The translations under genes and the position numbers were made by a program. A stretch of 64,000 nt of DNA, taken from contig NZ_JBJIAA010000001.1 in NCBI RefSeq assembly GCF_045310695.1, positions 310,001 to 374,000 on the forward strand, given 5' to 3'. This stretch comes from Clostridium_S neuense (GTDB taxonomy: Bacteria; Bacillota; Clostridia; Clostridiales; Clostridiaceae). The notes below the pieces were generated by a model, which saw nothing but the letters and a program-made list of their open reading frames with translations, did no database searches and had not been told where the DNA came from. Below, piece after piece: positions 17,646 to 25,819 of this stretch; position 1 is the first letter of the stretch, and every line of letters begins with the position of its first letter.

Positions 17646-18284
17646 TCACAGCTTAGGAACCTCAAATAATTTATCATCTAAATTATCATTAGGTATAAAA
17701 TTACTATATTCAATTTCCATTTTTTCTTTATTGTCCTCATCGCATATAATCACCTTATATGGTACATTATTTTTTCCATTTACATACATAACAGCATATT
17801 TTGTATTCCTGTTTTGGTTTGGTATCTCAATTTTTATAAGAGCATATTCAACTCCATTAATTTTTCTTATTGAATAGTTTATATTTTGATTAGTATAAAG
17901 CATTCCAATATATTCACCTATAAAACTAAATTTATATATATCATCTTGTTTATCAGCTTTAGCATAGGCTTTATTATTCTCTTTATCAAAAACATATACC
18001 GCATTTTCCTTATAAATCAAATTTCTCTCTTTGTTTATTTCTAACCTATATCCTTTGCCATATAAATAGTACTGACGGCAGTTGTATTCCAAATTTTGTT
18101 TATCATTTTTCACTATGAACTTCATATCACAGCTGTAGCTTTTAAGTTCCTTTAAATGATCTACAACATTTTTGTCTCTAGAATTTATTGCCCTTAAAAG
18201 GTAATATGTACCCGCTATTGCAGCAATAATAATTATAATGCATCCACATAAAAATATTTTAAACAGTTTTGCTTTCTCTTTCAC
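17646..18284 (-). CDS. GerS-like membrane-anchored protein upstream of alr
   Basis: About 212 residues: N-terminal hydrophobic anchor (FLCGCIIIIIAAIAGTYYLL), then a predicted beta-rich domain with alternating hydrophobic strands, of LolA/LolB-like appearance. The Cys in CGC could be a lipobox (residues LCGC). In C. difficile the spore germination protein gerS is encoded in an operon with alr2, and its fold is LolA-like; gene order and architecture here agree, so a role in spore cortex hydrolysis is suggested but not shown. GTG 18284 is five bases after AAGGAG. Confidence 0.6.
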   Translation of the reverse strand: MKEKAKLFKIFLCGCIIIIIAAIAGTYYLLRAINSRDKNVVDHLKELKSYSCDMKFIVKNDKQNLEYNCRQYYLYGKGYRLEINKERNLIYKENAVYVFDKENNKAYAKADKQDDIYKFSFIGEYIGMLYTNQNINYSIRKINGVEYALIKIEIPNQNRNTKYAVMYVNGKNNVPYKVIICDEDNKEKMEIEYSNFIPNDNLDDKLFEVPKL

Positions 18285-18335
18285 CAATACTCCTTGTTTA
18301 AAATTTCTATTACTAAATTCATATTCCTTTAGAAA

Positions 18336-19832
18336 TTAATTTATGAATGTTTTTATTGAATATGGAATTTCCTTTATTATATCTGAAGCTGTAACACTGA
18401 ACATTTTTTTTGAAAGTGTTTCACCACAGTATCCATGAATATAAGCTGCCATACAAGCAGCCTTAAATGGATGATAATTCTGTCCTATAAAAGATGCTAT
18501 CATTCCTGTTAAACAGTCACCCATTCCCCCAGATGCCATTGCACTATTACCAGTAGAATTTACTGCTGTAAACTTACCATCTGTTATAACTGTATTGTAA
18601 CCTTTGAGCAAAACTATTACGTCAAATTGGCGTGCAAAATCCTTAGCTATCTCTATTCTATTACCCTTTATTTCTTCAATAGACATATTCGTAAGTCTAG
18701 CCATTTCTCCAAGATGAGGTGTTATGACAACAGGTGCTACTTTGTTTGATAAAAGAGAAATATTGTCTTTAAGCACATTTATTCCATCAGCATCAATAAC
18801 AATTGGCGATTTTGATGTACAAATTACTTTTTTTAATATATCAAGTGTAACTTCGTTGTTCCCCATCCCCGGTCCTACAGCAACTACACTACTGCTTTCT
18901 ATAAGTGTATTGATCTTTTCTTCTTCATCATAAGCCACAGTCATTGCTTCTACTAATTTTTCGCTTAATACATTTTGAATTTCCCTATTTGTGCATAATG
19001 TAACAAGTCCAGAACCTGTTTTCACGGATGCTTCTGTAGAAATATATGCAGCACCAGAATATCCTACTGAGCCAGCAAAAATTATAACCTTCCCATAATC
19101 TCCTTTATGAGAGTACTTATTTCTTCTTACTATACCCTTCTTAATTATATTTTCATCTAAAATAAAATTATCATCACAAAACTTGTCTAGCACAAATTCT
19201 GGAATACCTATATTTTCTACAAGTATATCTCCAGTATATGCATCAGTTTCATACTTTAAAAATCCAGTTTTATATACTTCAAAAGAAACTGTTTTATTTG
19301 CTCTTATGGCATTTCCCATTATTAATCCATTATCACTATTTAATCCTGAAGGCACGTCAATAGATAAAATATATTTCTTGCTGTTATTTATTTCAGAAAT
19401 AATTTCACTAAATATACCTTCTATATTTCTATTAATTCCTGTACCAAAAATTGCATCTATTATAATTTCTGATTTATTAAGCATATCCTTAAAATAAGAT
19501 ATATCTTCTCTTCTACTTATATTAATGATATTTAATTTCATATTGTTTATTATCTCATAATTAACTTTACAATCACTGCTCATTTTTTCAGCATCGCCAA
19601 TCAAAGCAACAGTAACATTTTTATCTTTTTTATAAAGTTGTCTAGCAGCAGCAAAGCCGTCTCCCCCGTTATTGCCAGTGCCACATACAATCAATATATT
19701 TTTTACGTTATCATCTACATTTTTAGCCACCTTAAATGCAGCATTTTCCATAAGCACTATACTTGGTATCTTAAGCTCTTGAATGCAAAATTCATCTATT
19801 TTTTTCATAGTCTCAGCATTTGCAAACCTCAA
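18336..19832 (-). CDS. nnr: Bifunctional NAD(P)HX epimerase / ADP-dependent dehydratase
   Basis: Repairs hydrated NADH and NADPH. 498 residues, two fused enzymes: the N-terminal epimerase (YjeF_N, about 1-210; VCGTGNNGGDGFAAARQL binds the nucleotide) and the C-terminal ribokinase-like dehydratase (about 220-498; GSVGYSGAAYI, SGNSAMASGGMGDCLTGMI). Start: TTG 19832 is eight bases after GGAGGT and begins MRFANAETMKKIDE; the longer frame to 19880 would run back into acpS. It lies one base downstream of the acpS stop, a very common pairing. Confidence 0.95.
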   Translation of the reverse strand: MRFANAETMKKIDEFCIQELKIPSIVLMENAAFKVAKNVDDNVKNILIVCGTGNNGGDGFAAARQLYKKDKNVTVALIGDAEKMSSDCKVNYEIINNMKLNIINISRREDISYFKDMLNKSEIIIDAIFGTGINRNIEGIFSEIISEINNSKKYILSIDVPSGLNSDNGLIMGNAIRANKTVSFEVYKTGFLKYETDAYTGDILVENIGIPEFVLDKFCDDNFILDENIIKKGIVRRNKYSHKGDYGKVIIFAGSVGYSGAAYISTEASVKTGSGLVTLCTNREIQNVLSEKLVEAMTVAYDEEEKINTLIESSSVVAVGPGMGNNEVTLDILKKVICTSKSPIVIDADGINVLKDNISLLSNKVAPVVITPHLGEMARLTNMSIEEIKGNRIEIAKDFARQFDVIVLLKGYNTVITDGKFTAVNSTGNSAMASGGMGDCLTGMIASFIGQNYHPFKAACMAAYIHGYCGETLSKKMFSVTASDIIKEIPYSIKTFIN

Positions 19833-19833
19833 A

Positions 19834-20208
19834 CTAAAGCACCTCCAAAACCGCATATGCAATGGCACTATGCCTATCATGTGAGATGCTTATATGCATT
19901 TTATATTCTCCATTTTTTTCTGCTATTTGCTTAGCTTTTCCTCTTAAAGTTACAATAGGCTTACCTAATGAATTTCTATCAATTTCTACATCCTTTAAGT
20001 TAAACCCTCTAAAACCTGTACCTAAAGCCTTAGAGACGGCTTCCTTCGCAGCAAATCGCCCTGCTACATATTCTGCTCTTAGATTTCTTGTTTTTAAATA
20101 TTCAATTTCATTTTTACTAAATAGCTTGTCAATAAAATTTGCATTTAATTCTACTGCTTCCTCTATCCTAGATATTTCTATTGTATCTACTCCAATCCCT
20201 AAAATCAT
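19834..20208 (-). CDS. acpS: Holo-[acyl-carrier-protein] synthase
   Basis: Transfers 4'-phosphopantetheine from CoA to apo-ACP. 124 residues, standard size: MILGIGVDTIEISRIE (Mg-binding Asp), FAAKEAVSKALGTGF (catalytic Glu/Lys) and ISISHDRHSAIAYAVLE. The frame can be read to 20358 but ATG 20208 with AGGGGTGAAGG matches the family N-terminus. It is the first gene of the acpS-nnr-gerS-like-alr run. Confidence 0.97.
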   Translation of the reverse strand: MILGIGVDTIEISRIEEAVELNANFIDKLFSKNEIEYLKTRNLRAEYVAGRFAAKEAVSKALGTGFRGFNLKDVEIDRNSLGKPIVTLRGKAKQIAEKNGEYKMHISISHDRHSAIAYAVLEVL

Positions 20209-20399
20209 AACCTTCACCCCTTTAATTGTTTTACCACTAATGCTGTCAATTATATTAACATATGTACCAAAATTATAAGGACAATGGAACTGACACCAAA
20301 CTACGTATATGCTTAAATTATATATACTAGAAGCTAAAGAGTAAAGTTTTGTAAACAATTACACGAAAATGATTTTTAATTTTATAAATTTGACAATAT

Positions 20400-20422
20400 A
20401 AAAAAGGGAGTAGCTCCCTCCC
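20400..20422 (-). terminator. Terminator after the small clostridial protein gene
   Basis: GGGAG-TAG-CTCCC stem (20406-20418), extended by a second GGGAG register, followed on the minus strand by TTTTTTATA. Strong intrinsic terminator separating the 20422 gene from acpS. Confidence 0.85.
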
Positions 20423-20775
20423 TAACAACTTAAAATATCATTATAAAAACTATCGTAATCTGATGCATATTCATCAATGCACTCACCAATAATTTCAACA
20501 AAGTTAATTGGTGATACTATATTTTCATACAAAATCTTAAGGAGATTATGTACTTTGTACCTATCAGAACTTATATTTTTAACCCCATCATGATCTACAT
20601 TCACAAGATTACCATTAATAAAGTCTCTCCTATCAACCTCTATTCCATAAGATTGAATATTCATAATTCCACTAGCATAGCTTAAAGATACCTCACCTTT
20701 AGTAAGCATATACTCATACCTACACACTCTATCCTCTACTTGAATTTCCTTAATCATAGATTCAACTATCTCCAT
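20422..20775 (-). CDS. Small conserved clostridial protein (DUF6514-like)
   Basis: About 117 residues, no membrane segment. MEIVESMIKEIQVEDRVCRYEYMLTKGE...SYGIEVDR and a C-terminal helical section (VHNLLKILYENIVSPINFVEII) resemble a family of clostridial proteins I know as DUF6514; I am not certain of the number. Function unknown. ATG 20775 follows GGGAGG; the upstream frame to 20820 lacks a ribosome site. It stands alone between two terminated units. Confidence 0.75.
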   Translation of the reverse strand: MEIVESMIKEIQVEDRVCRYEYMLTKGEVSLSYASGIMNIQSYGIEVDRRDFINGNLVNVDHDGVKNISSDRYKVHNLLKILYENIVSPINFVEIIGECIDEYASDYDSFYNDILSC

Positions 20776-21002
20776 GTATCCAACCTCCCTATATTTATGA
20801 TAAAATATTAACACAAGCATTACAAAAATTCTGTCAATTCATGATAGTTGAATCTTTTTTTCATTCATATTTTTTTGACACTAAATTTTTTTTATATTAT
20901 TTTACTACATTATATTTTATATTTCTTAATGTTTAAAAAACGTTTTCACCCAATATTGCTAAACATAGGAATAAAAGTTGTCGATTTCTTAACACATATG
21001 TC

Positions 21003-21575
21003 TTAAATTTCTTTGCAACCTTCTATTAATAAACCATTTCTTATTCTAAAATATTTGCATATATCCTCTAATACTAAAATTACCAATACCATAAGTGAAA
21101 TTTTTTTCTCCTTTAATTCTCCTAAATTATAATATTCTTGATACCTGCACAATATGCTTTTGTTGCACCTTATATCCTTGAACATTTCATTAAATATACC
21201 ATAAAGCACATCAATAGAATTAATTATAAATTTCCTTTTTTCAGCATCGCTTTCGCTGTGCATATAATTTAAAATAGTCTGCAAATCATTACTTTTATAA
21301 TATTTACTCATGTAAACAAAATATAAATCAGCAGCAAAATTTCCAAGTATTAAAGAATCAATTAATGATATTTCTCTATCAACATTAAAAATTATACTAA
21401 ATTCTATATCCTGATTACCTTTTCGTATTTCCTCCATAACCTGAATTAATCTTGTATTAAAATCTTTTGTAAAACTTGAATCTATTATATAACAATCTAT
21501 TTCAGTTGAAATTGCCGTTTCCATAAATTCCATAAACTCTTTGTTTGAATTTTCTACGTAATTTATATTTTCCAT
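21003..21575 (-). CDS. Hypothetical protein, unrecognised
   Basis: 190 residues, acidic N-terminus, mostly predicted helix from residue 75 on, with a hydrophobic stretch ISLMVLVILVLEDICKYF near the C-terminus that is amphipathic rather than a clear membrane helix. The central VLYGIFNEMFKDIRCNKSILCRYQEYYNLGE is faintly like the C-terminal domain of TetR-type regulators, but no DNA-binding N-terminus is present. No good ribosome site adjoins ATG 21575; AAGGAG is about 40 bases upstream. Codon use looks normal. I cannot assign a function. Confidence 0.6.
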   Translation of the reverse strand: MENINYVENSNKEFMEFMETAISTEIDCYIIDSSFTKDFNTRLIQVMEEIRKGNQDIEFSIIFNVDREISLIDSLILGNFAADLYFVYMSKYYKSNDLQTILNYMHSESDAEKRKFIINSIDVLYGIFNEMFKDIRCNKSILCRYQEYYNLGELKEKKISLMVLVILVLEDICKYFRIRNGLLIEGCKEI

Positions 21576-21822
21576 TTTACTTATTTGCGCTGAATAGATA
21601 ATAATAACTAACGCTTTCTCCTTTCGCCCAGTAATTTAAATAAAATCTTTCCATATTATTAAATATTTTTACCATTAATCATACTTTATATACCTACAAA
21701 TAAATCTTGTATATAATACATTCTATACCATTTTATGTAAAATAAAAACTTCTATTTTTTACATTAAACCTTTAAATTTAAGTTTTATACAATTTTATAA
21801 CTGAATACTTCTAATTTCTGAA

Positions 21823-23115
21823 TTAACTATCTTTATTTCTTTTATCCAATGTTTTCCTTATTCTTGAATAAACTTTATAAGAGCTATAATATTTATCTTC
21901 GTCCACATCTCTTCCTGAAAACTTTGCTTCATTATATATATTAGCTAAAACTTTAATTTCATTATCTATATTAAAGTGTTCCTCAGCGGCCTCTACGAGT
22001 TCATTAGCTGTCATTGATTTTTTAAGTATTCCATTTTTAAAAGCAATATATTCAAATTTAGTAAATAGGTAAATCACTTTATCATTAATAGATTTGCCTT
22101 TTCTAAGGAAATCAAAAAACTTTTTAGTTCTTTTTTTAGGTTTATAACTTTTAATTTTCTCTCTTTCTTCGAAGACTCCATCAGAAATTTCTCTTACCTT
22201 ACTATCTGAATATCTTTGCATAAATTTATATATGATGTAAACTATTATCAAAACCACTAAAAATTCTAAAACTAGAGGCATCCAACTCGGAATATTACGG
22301 TTATTTACTCCAAATTTAGAATAGTCTAAATTTGAGTTATTCGAACTTTTTATTGGTGAATTATCATTATTCCTTGTAACAGCTTTTAACAATTCAGCTA
22401 TTATCTTTTTTAAACTTGGTCCTATCCAGTAACAAATTAAGTACACAGATTTGATCATTATATATTCTAATGGAATAATTGCATATGACAGAAGCAATTT
22501 TATAAATGAAAAAATTAAGCTTATTAGCTCAAAAACTCTGTTTGAAACCCAATCAAAGCAAAATATTATTAACACTATACTAATTAAAATATCATTTTTA
22601 ACAGATACCTTTTTATCTAAATTACTTATATATGCTCTAGACTGTCTAAGAAGAATTATTGCTGAAGCCAAATAAATTATATAAAATTTTAATATTTCTT
22701 GCTTTCCATATATATCAAACTTACAAATAATTAATGCCGCAGCAATTATTATATATATAGATTTTCTAGCGTAGTCCTTTAATTTATAGTAATCTAGAGA
22801 ATTCTTATCATACTTTCCAAATAAAAATACTATAAATATGTAATATATCATATCCATAATCAAGTAATTAAAATTATTTATAAAAGCATACATTAATAAA
22901 AGAGCAATACTTGAGGATATAAAGGCACTTATAATTTTATTAACCTTTTTATAGCATATATATTGCATAATAAAAATACCTACAAGAGTTATAATGTACA
23001 ATTTATAATCAGCTTTATTTTCAAAACCAATACCACTCAATGCACTCCAAATTATGTATAAAAATATAAGAAAATTAATTGTATATATATTTCTTATTTG
23101 CCTACTTAAGCTCAT
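21823..23115 (-). CDS. Membrane protein with C-terminal DUF4129-like domain
   Basis: 430 residues. Around eight hydrophobic helices lie in residues 1-225, a Ser/Asn-rich linker follows, then another helix (about 278-297) and a cytosolic C-terminus with YLFTKFEYIAFKNGILKKSMTANELVEAA, typical of DUF4129 regions found at the end of transglutaminase-like membrane proteins. The transglutaminase domain itself is missing here. Its start overlaps the DUF58 stop by four bases. Third gene of moxR-DUF58-DUF4129. Function unknown, probably cell envelope. Confidence 0.8.
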   Translation of the reverse strand: MSLSRQIRNIYTINFLIFLYIIWSALSGIGFENKADYKLYIITLVGIFIMQYICYKKVNKIISAFISSSIALLLMYAFINNFNYLIMDMIYYIFIVFLFGKYDKNSLDYYKLKDYARKSIYIIIAAALIICKFDIYGKQEILKFYIIYLASAIILLRQSRAYISNLDKKVSVKNDILISIVLIIFCFDWVSNRVFELISLIFSFIKLLLSYAIIPLEYIMIKSVYLICYWIGPSLKKIIAELLKAVTRNNDNSPIKSSNNSNLDYSKFGVNNRNIPSWMPLVLEFLVVLIIVYIIYKFMQRYSDSKVREISDGVFEEREKIKSYKPKKRTKKFFDFLRKGKSINDKVIYLFTKFEYIAFKNGILKKSMTANELVEAAEEHFNIDNEIKVLANIYNEAKFSGRDVDEDKYYSSYKVYSRIRKTLDKRNKDS

Positions 23116-24236
23116 TGTATCACCCCTTCATAGACAATCTTTTCTATTCCTCTTATATTCTTTAACGCCTTATTCATGGATACATCAATGATTTTAATTG
23201 AATATCCAGCTTTTCCGAGTTTAAAAAGCAAGTTCTCACTATCCTCATCAATATATGGTGTTACTAGAATGTATGTGCTGTTTGTAGAAAAGCTTTGTAC
23301 ATTTTGCTTGAGGTAATTATACAAGGAAGTTTGTATATCATACCCTACTCTTGCACAAAACTGAAGTATTTTTTCCAATGAATTTAAGGATGGTTTAATA
23401 TCAGATTTGCAATAACCATTAAATGATACTAACATAGCATTTGTACCTATTCCAACCGGGATTCCTTCTCCCAATACACTTTTTGCAACAGCTGCCGTAA
23501 CCTCTATACATTTTTCTATTAACTCCTCATTTATGTTTTGCCAGTGAACTTTTCCGCATTGAACATTTAAAATTATATTAAACTGTATATCTGAAGTATG
23601 ATCATATTCCTTAACCATGAACTTTCCAAGCTTAGAACTTGCCTTCCAGTGGATATCCTTCATTCTACTTTCAGGGCTATAATTTCGTACACCCTTTATA
23701 AAAATTGGATCTTCATAGATCCATCTCTTTACAATAGTGTCACCCTGAATCCCCTTACAATCAAACTTAATTTTATTTATATCTATTTCCTTTGGATAAA
23801 CCAAAATTTCCTTATAATCTCTAAATTCCTTATTATTATATGAAAAACCAAACATATCTCCTATAATACACTCCATATGGCTTATAATATAGGTTCCTCT
23901 TTTATTAGCCACTGCTTTATATGTCCTTCTTACCCTTTCATGGCTCCCTATTGAATAGTTATTTTCATAAACAAAATCATTGCCGTTCCTGGAAGATTTA
24001 TGGGAATTAGTATATTTTATATTCTTGGTTACAAACTCTTTTAATGTCAAAAAGGAAATTGGAAACCATTTGTTATTTTCAATAACTGTTACTACTTTAA
24101 ATTCTTCTCCAACTCTAACTAGATTTTTTTCAATTATTCTTTTTATATTTAAATTTTCAAAACCTTTTGTTCTTGTTACTTTTCCTAAATAAATAAGAGC
24201 TATTCCAACCACTATGAATACTATATATCCAGCCAT
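23112..24236 (-). CDS. DUF58 protein of the MoxR system
   Basis: About 374 residues: one N-terminal hydrophobic segment (GYIVFIVVGIALIYLG), then a beta-rich region, then the DUF58 core RNYSPESRMKDIHWKASSKLGKFMVKEYD, related to von Willebrand A folds. Partner of the MoxR ATPase; such pairs are thought to act in assembly or maturation of envelope protein complexes. ATG 24236 is eight bases after GAGGAAG. Confidence 0.88.
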   Translation of the reverse strand: MAGYIVFIVVGIALIYLGKVTRTKGFENLNIKRIIEKNLVRVGEEFKVVTVIENNKWFPISFLTLKEFVTKNIKYTNSHKSSRNGNDFVYENNYSIGSHERVRRTYKAVANKRGTYIISHMECIIGDMFGFSYNNKEFRDYKEILVYPKEIDINKIKFDCKGIQGDTIVKRWIYEDPIFIKGVRNYSPESRMKDIHWKASSKLGKFMVKEYDHTSDIQFNIILNVQCGKVHWQNINEELIEKCIEVTAAVAKSVLGEGIPVGIGTNAMLVSFNGYCKSDIKPSLNSLEKILQFCARVGYDIQTSLYNYLKQNVQSFSTNSTYILVTPYIDEDSENLLFKLGKAGYSIKIIDVSMNKALKNIRGIEKIVYEGVIQ

Positions 24237-24284
24237 AACAATCACTTCCTCAACTTAACTCTACTCTCCACTCCAGTTAATATC

Positions 24285-25235
24285 TTATCCTATAGCTTCA
24301 ATTGGAGTTTCCAGTTTGTTTAAAATTTTATTAATGATTTTTTCTCCACCATTTTCAGAATCATAACCATTTTTAAGGATTAATCTATGACTTAATATTG
24401 GCACGCTCATTTTCTTTACATCTTCAGGTATAACATAATCCCTATCACTTATAGCTGCATATGCTTGGCAACCTTTCATAAGTGCTAGTGTAGCTCTTGG
24501 GCTACATCCAACCTCTATGTCACTGTTGCTTCTTGTTTCACTTATTATATTTAATATGTATTTTTTTATTTCTGAACTTATATGTACATTAACAAATTGT
24601 TCTTGTACATATTTTATTTCCTCCATAGTAACCACAGCCTGTAAATTATCTAATGGATCTTCTAGCATAAATCTATCCATCATACTCATTTCTTCATCAA
24701 ATTCAGGATATCCTAAAGATAATTTCATAAAGAATCTATCAAGTTGAGCCTCCGGAAGTGAAAATGTTCCAAATTGTTCAACAGGATTCTGAGTTGCCAT
24801 AACAAAAAAAGGTGATTCAAGCTTTATTGTATTTCCTTCAACAGTTACCTGCGACTCTTCCATACATTCAAGAAGTGCAGCCTGAGTTCTTGGCGTAGCC
24901 CTATTTATTTCATCTGCTAATATAAATTGACTCAATATAGGTCCTTTTCTAAATTCAAATTCTGAAGTTTTTTGATTATAATAATATATTCCTGTTAAAT
25001 CTGATGGAAGTATATCCGGCGTAAATTGTATTCTTGTGAAAGTACAATTTAGCGATTTTGCCATAGCCCTTGCAAGTTTAGTTTTTCCAAGACCTGGTAC
25101 ATCCTCAAGTAAAACATGTCCACCACATATAAATGCTGTTATTATATTATCTATACTATCTTTCTTTCCTATTATTACTTTACCTATATTTATAGAAATT
25201 TTGTCCTTAAATCCTGTAAATTTTGATAATTCCAT
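24285..25235 (-). CDS. MoxR-family AAA+ ATPase
   Basis: 316 residues: Walker A LLEDVPGLGKTKLARA (about residues 43-58), Walker B FILADEINRATPRTQAALLECMEE, sensor FVMATQNPVE, arginine motif LPEAQLDRFFMKL and C-terminal lid GCSPRATLALMKGCQA. A chaperone-like ATPase paired with the DUF58 protein. ATG 25235 follows GGAGGAGA. First gene of the operon; divergent from the hydG unit. Confidence 0.95.
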   Translation of the reverse strand: MELSKFTGFKDKISINIGKVIIGKKDSIDNIITAFICGGHVLLEDVPGLGKTKLARAMAKSLNCTFTRIQFTPDILPSDLTGIYYYNQKTSEFEFRKGPILSQFILADEINRATPRTQAALLECMEESQVTVEGNTIKLESPFFVMATQNPVEQFGTFSLPEAQLDRFFMKLSLGYPEFDEEMSMMDRFMLEDPLDNLQAVVTMEEIKYVQEQFVNVHISSEIKKYILNIISETRSNSDIEVGCSPRATLALMKGCQAYAAISDRDYVIPEDVKKMSVPILSHRLILKNGYDSENGGEKIINKILNKLETPIEAIG

Positions 25236-25347
25236 ATTTTCTCCTCCGATTATTGATAAAACCACTAATTCATAATGTTACTACATAAGTAAAATAAAAT
25301 CAACAAATAATTACAATTAAGAAAAATTTAACAAATAAAAATTATAA

Positions 25348-25376
25348 TTGATTAAGTTAAATTTTTATGCGATAAT
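25348..25376 (+). promoter_or_regulatory. Predicted sigma-A promoter of the hydG unit
   Basis: TTGATT (25348-25353), 17-base spacer, GATAAT (25371-25376). Transcription would begin near 25383, leaving a leader of about 170 bases before the first gene. Confidence 0.55.
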
Positions 25377-25474
25377 ATAGTTGTCTGTTTTGTGAGATTT
25401 TCTTTCAATTATGGACAAAGACAAATAACAATTAGCTTAGATTTTCTAATTACACAGTATTTAACCGTGTAAAA

Positions 25475-25540
25475 GGAAGGGTTTGAATTAAGCATTTATT
25501 TTAAGCAATATAGACCTTCCTGTATGGAGGGTGTTTTTAT
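25475..25540 (+). promoter_or_regulatory. Candidate attenuator leader before the TM1266-hydG genes
   Basis: ACCTTCC (25514-25520), loop TGTAT and GGAGGGT (25526-25532) form a 7-bp hairpin followed by GTTTTTATTTTT, an intrinsic-terminator shape, ahead of the first gene. The upstream GGAAGG (25475-25480) can instead pair with CCTTCC (25515-25520), which would break the terminator. Two exclusive folds of this kind are the layout of an attenuator. The ligand is unknown and no known riboswitch class is recognised. Confidence 0.5.
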
Positions 25541-25556
25541 TTTTGAGGTGATTATT

Positions 25557-25805
25557 TTGGATAAAAGAATTGCTGTTGTAGGAATAATAGTAGAGAATTT
25601 AGAAATGGCAACAGAAGTCAATAAAATACTCCATACGTATAGTTCAATAATAGTTGGAAGAATGGGTATCCCCTATAGAGAAAGAGGACTATCTGTTATT
25701 TCAATTATAGTAGACGGCACTTCAGATGAATTAAGTGCCATGACAGGAAAGCTCGGTAAAATATCTGGTGTAAGTGTAAAATCAGCTATGTCCAAAAAAT
25801 CTTAG
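25557..25805 (+). CDS. TM1266-family iron-only hydrogenase system regulator
   Basis: 82 residues, ACT/NikR-C-like ferredoxin fold: DKRIAVVGIIVENLEMATEVNKIL, then RERGLSVISIIVDGTSDELSAMTGKLGKISGVSVK. Genes of this family travel with hydrogenase maturation genes and are annotated as putative regulators; the mechanism is unknown. TTG 25557 follows GAGGTGA; the in-frame ATG at 25524 lies inside the leader hairpin and is not favoured. hydG follows 14 bases later. Confidence 0.88.
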   Translation: MDKRIAVVGIIVENLEMATEVNKILHTYSSIIVGRMGIPYRERGLSVISIIVDGTSDELSAMTGKLGKISGVSVKSAMSKKS

Positions 25806-25819
25806 GAGGCTAATAGCTT

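Noticed and set aside
25524..25805. Longer start (ATG 25524) for the TM1266-family gene
   Set aside because: The ATG lies in the leader hairpin and lacks a ribosome site; TTG 25557 after GAGGTGA fits better.
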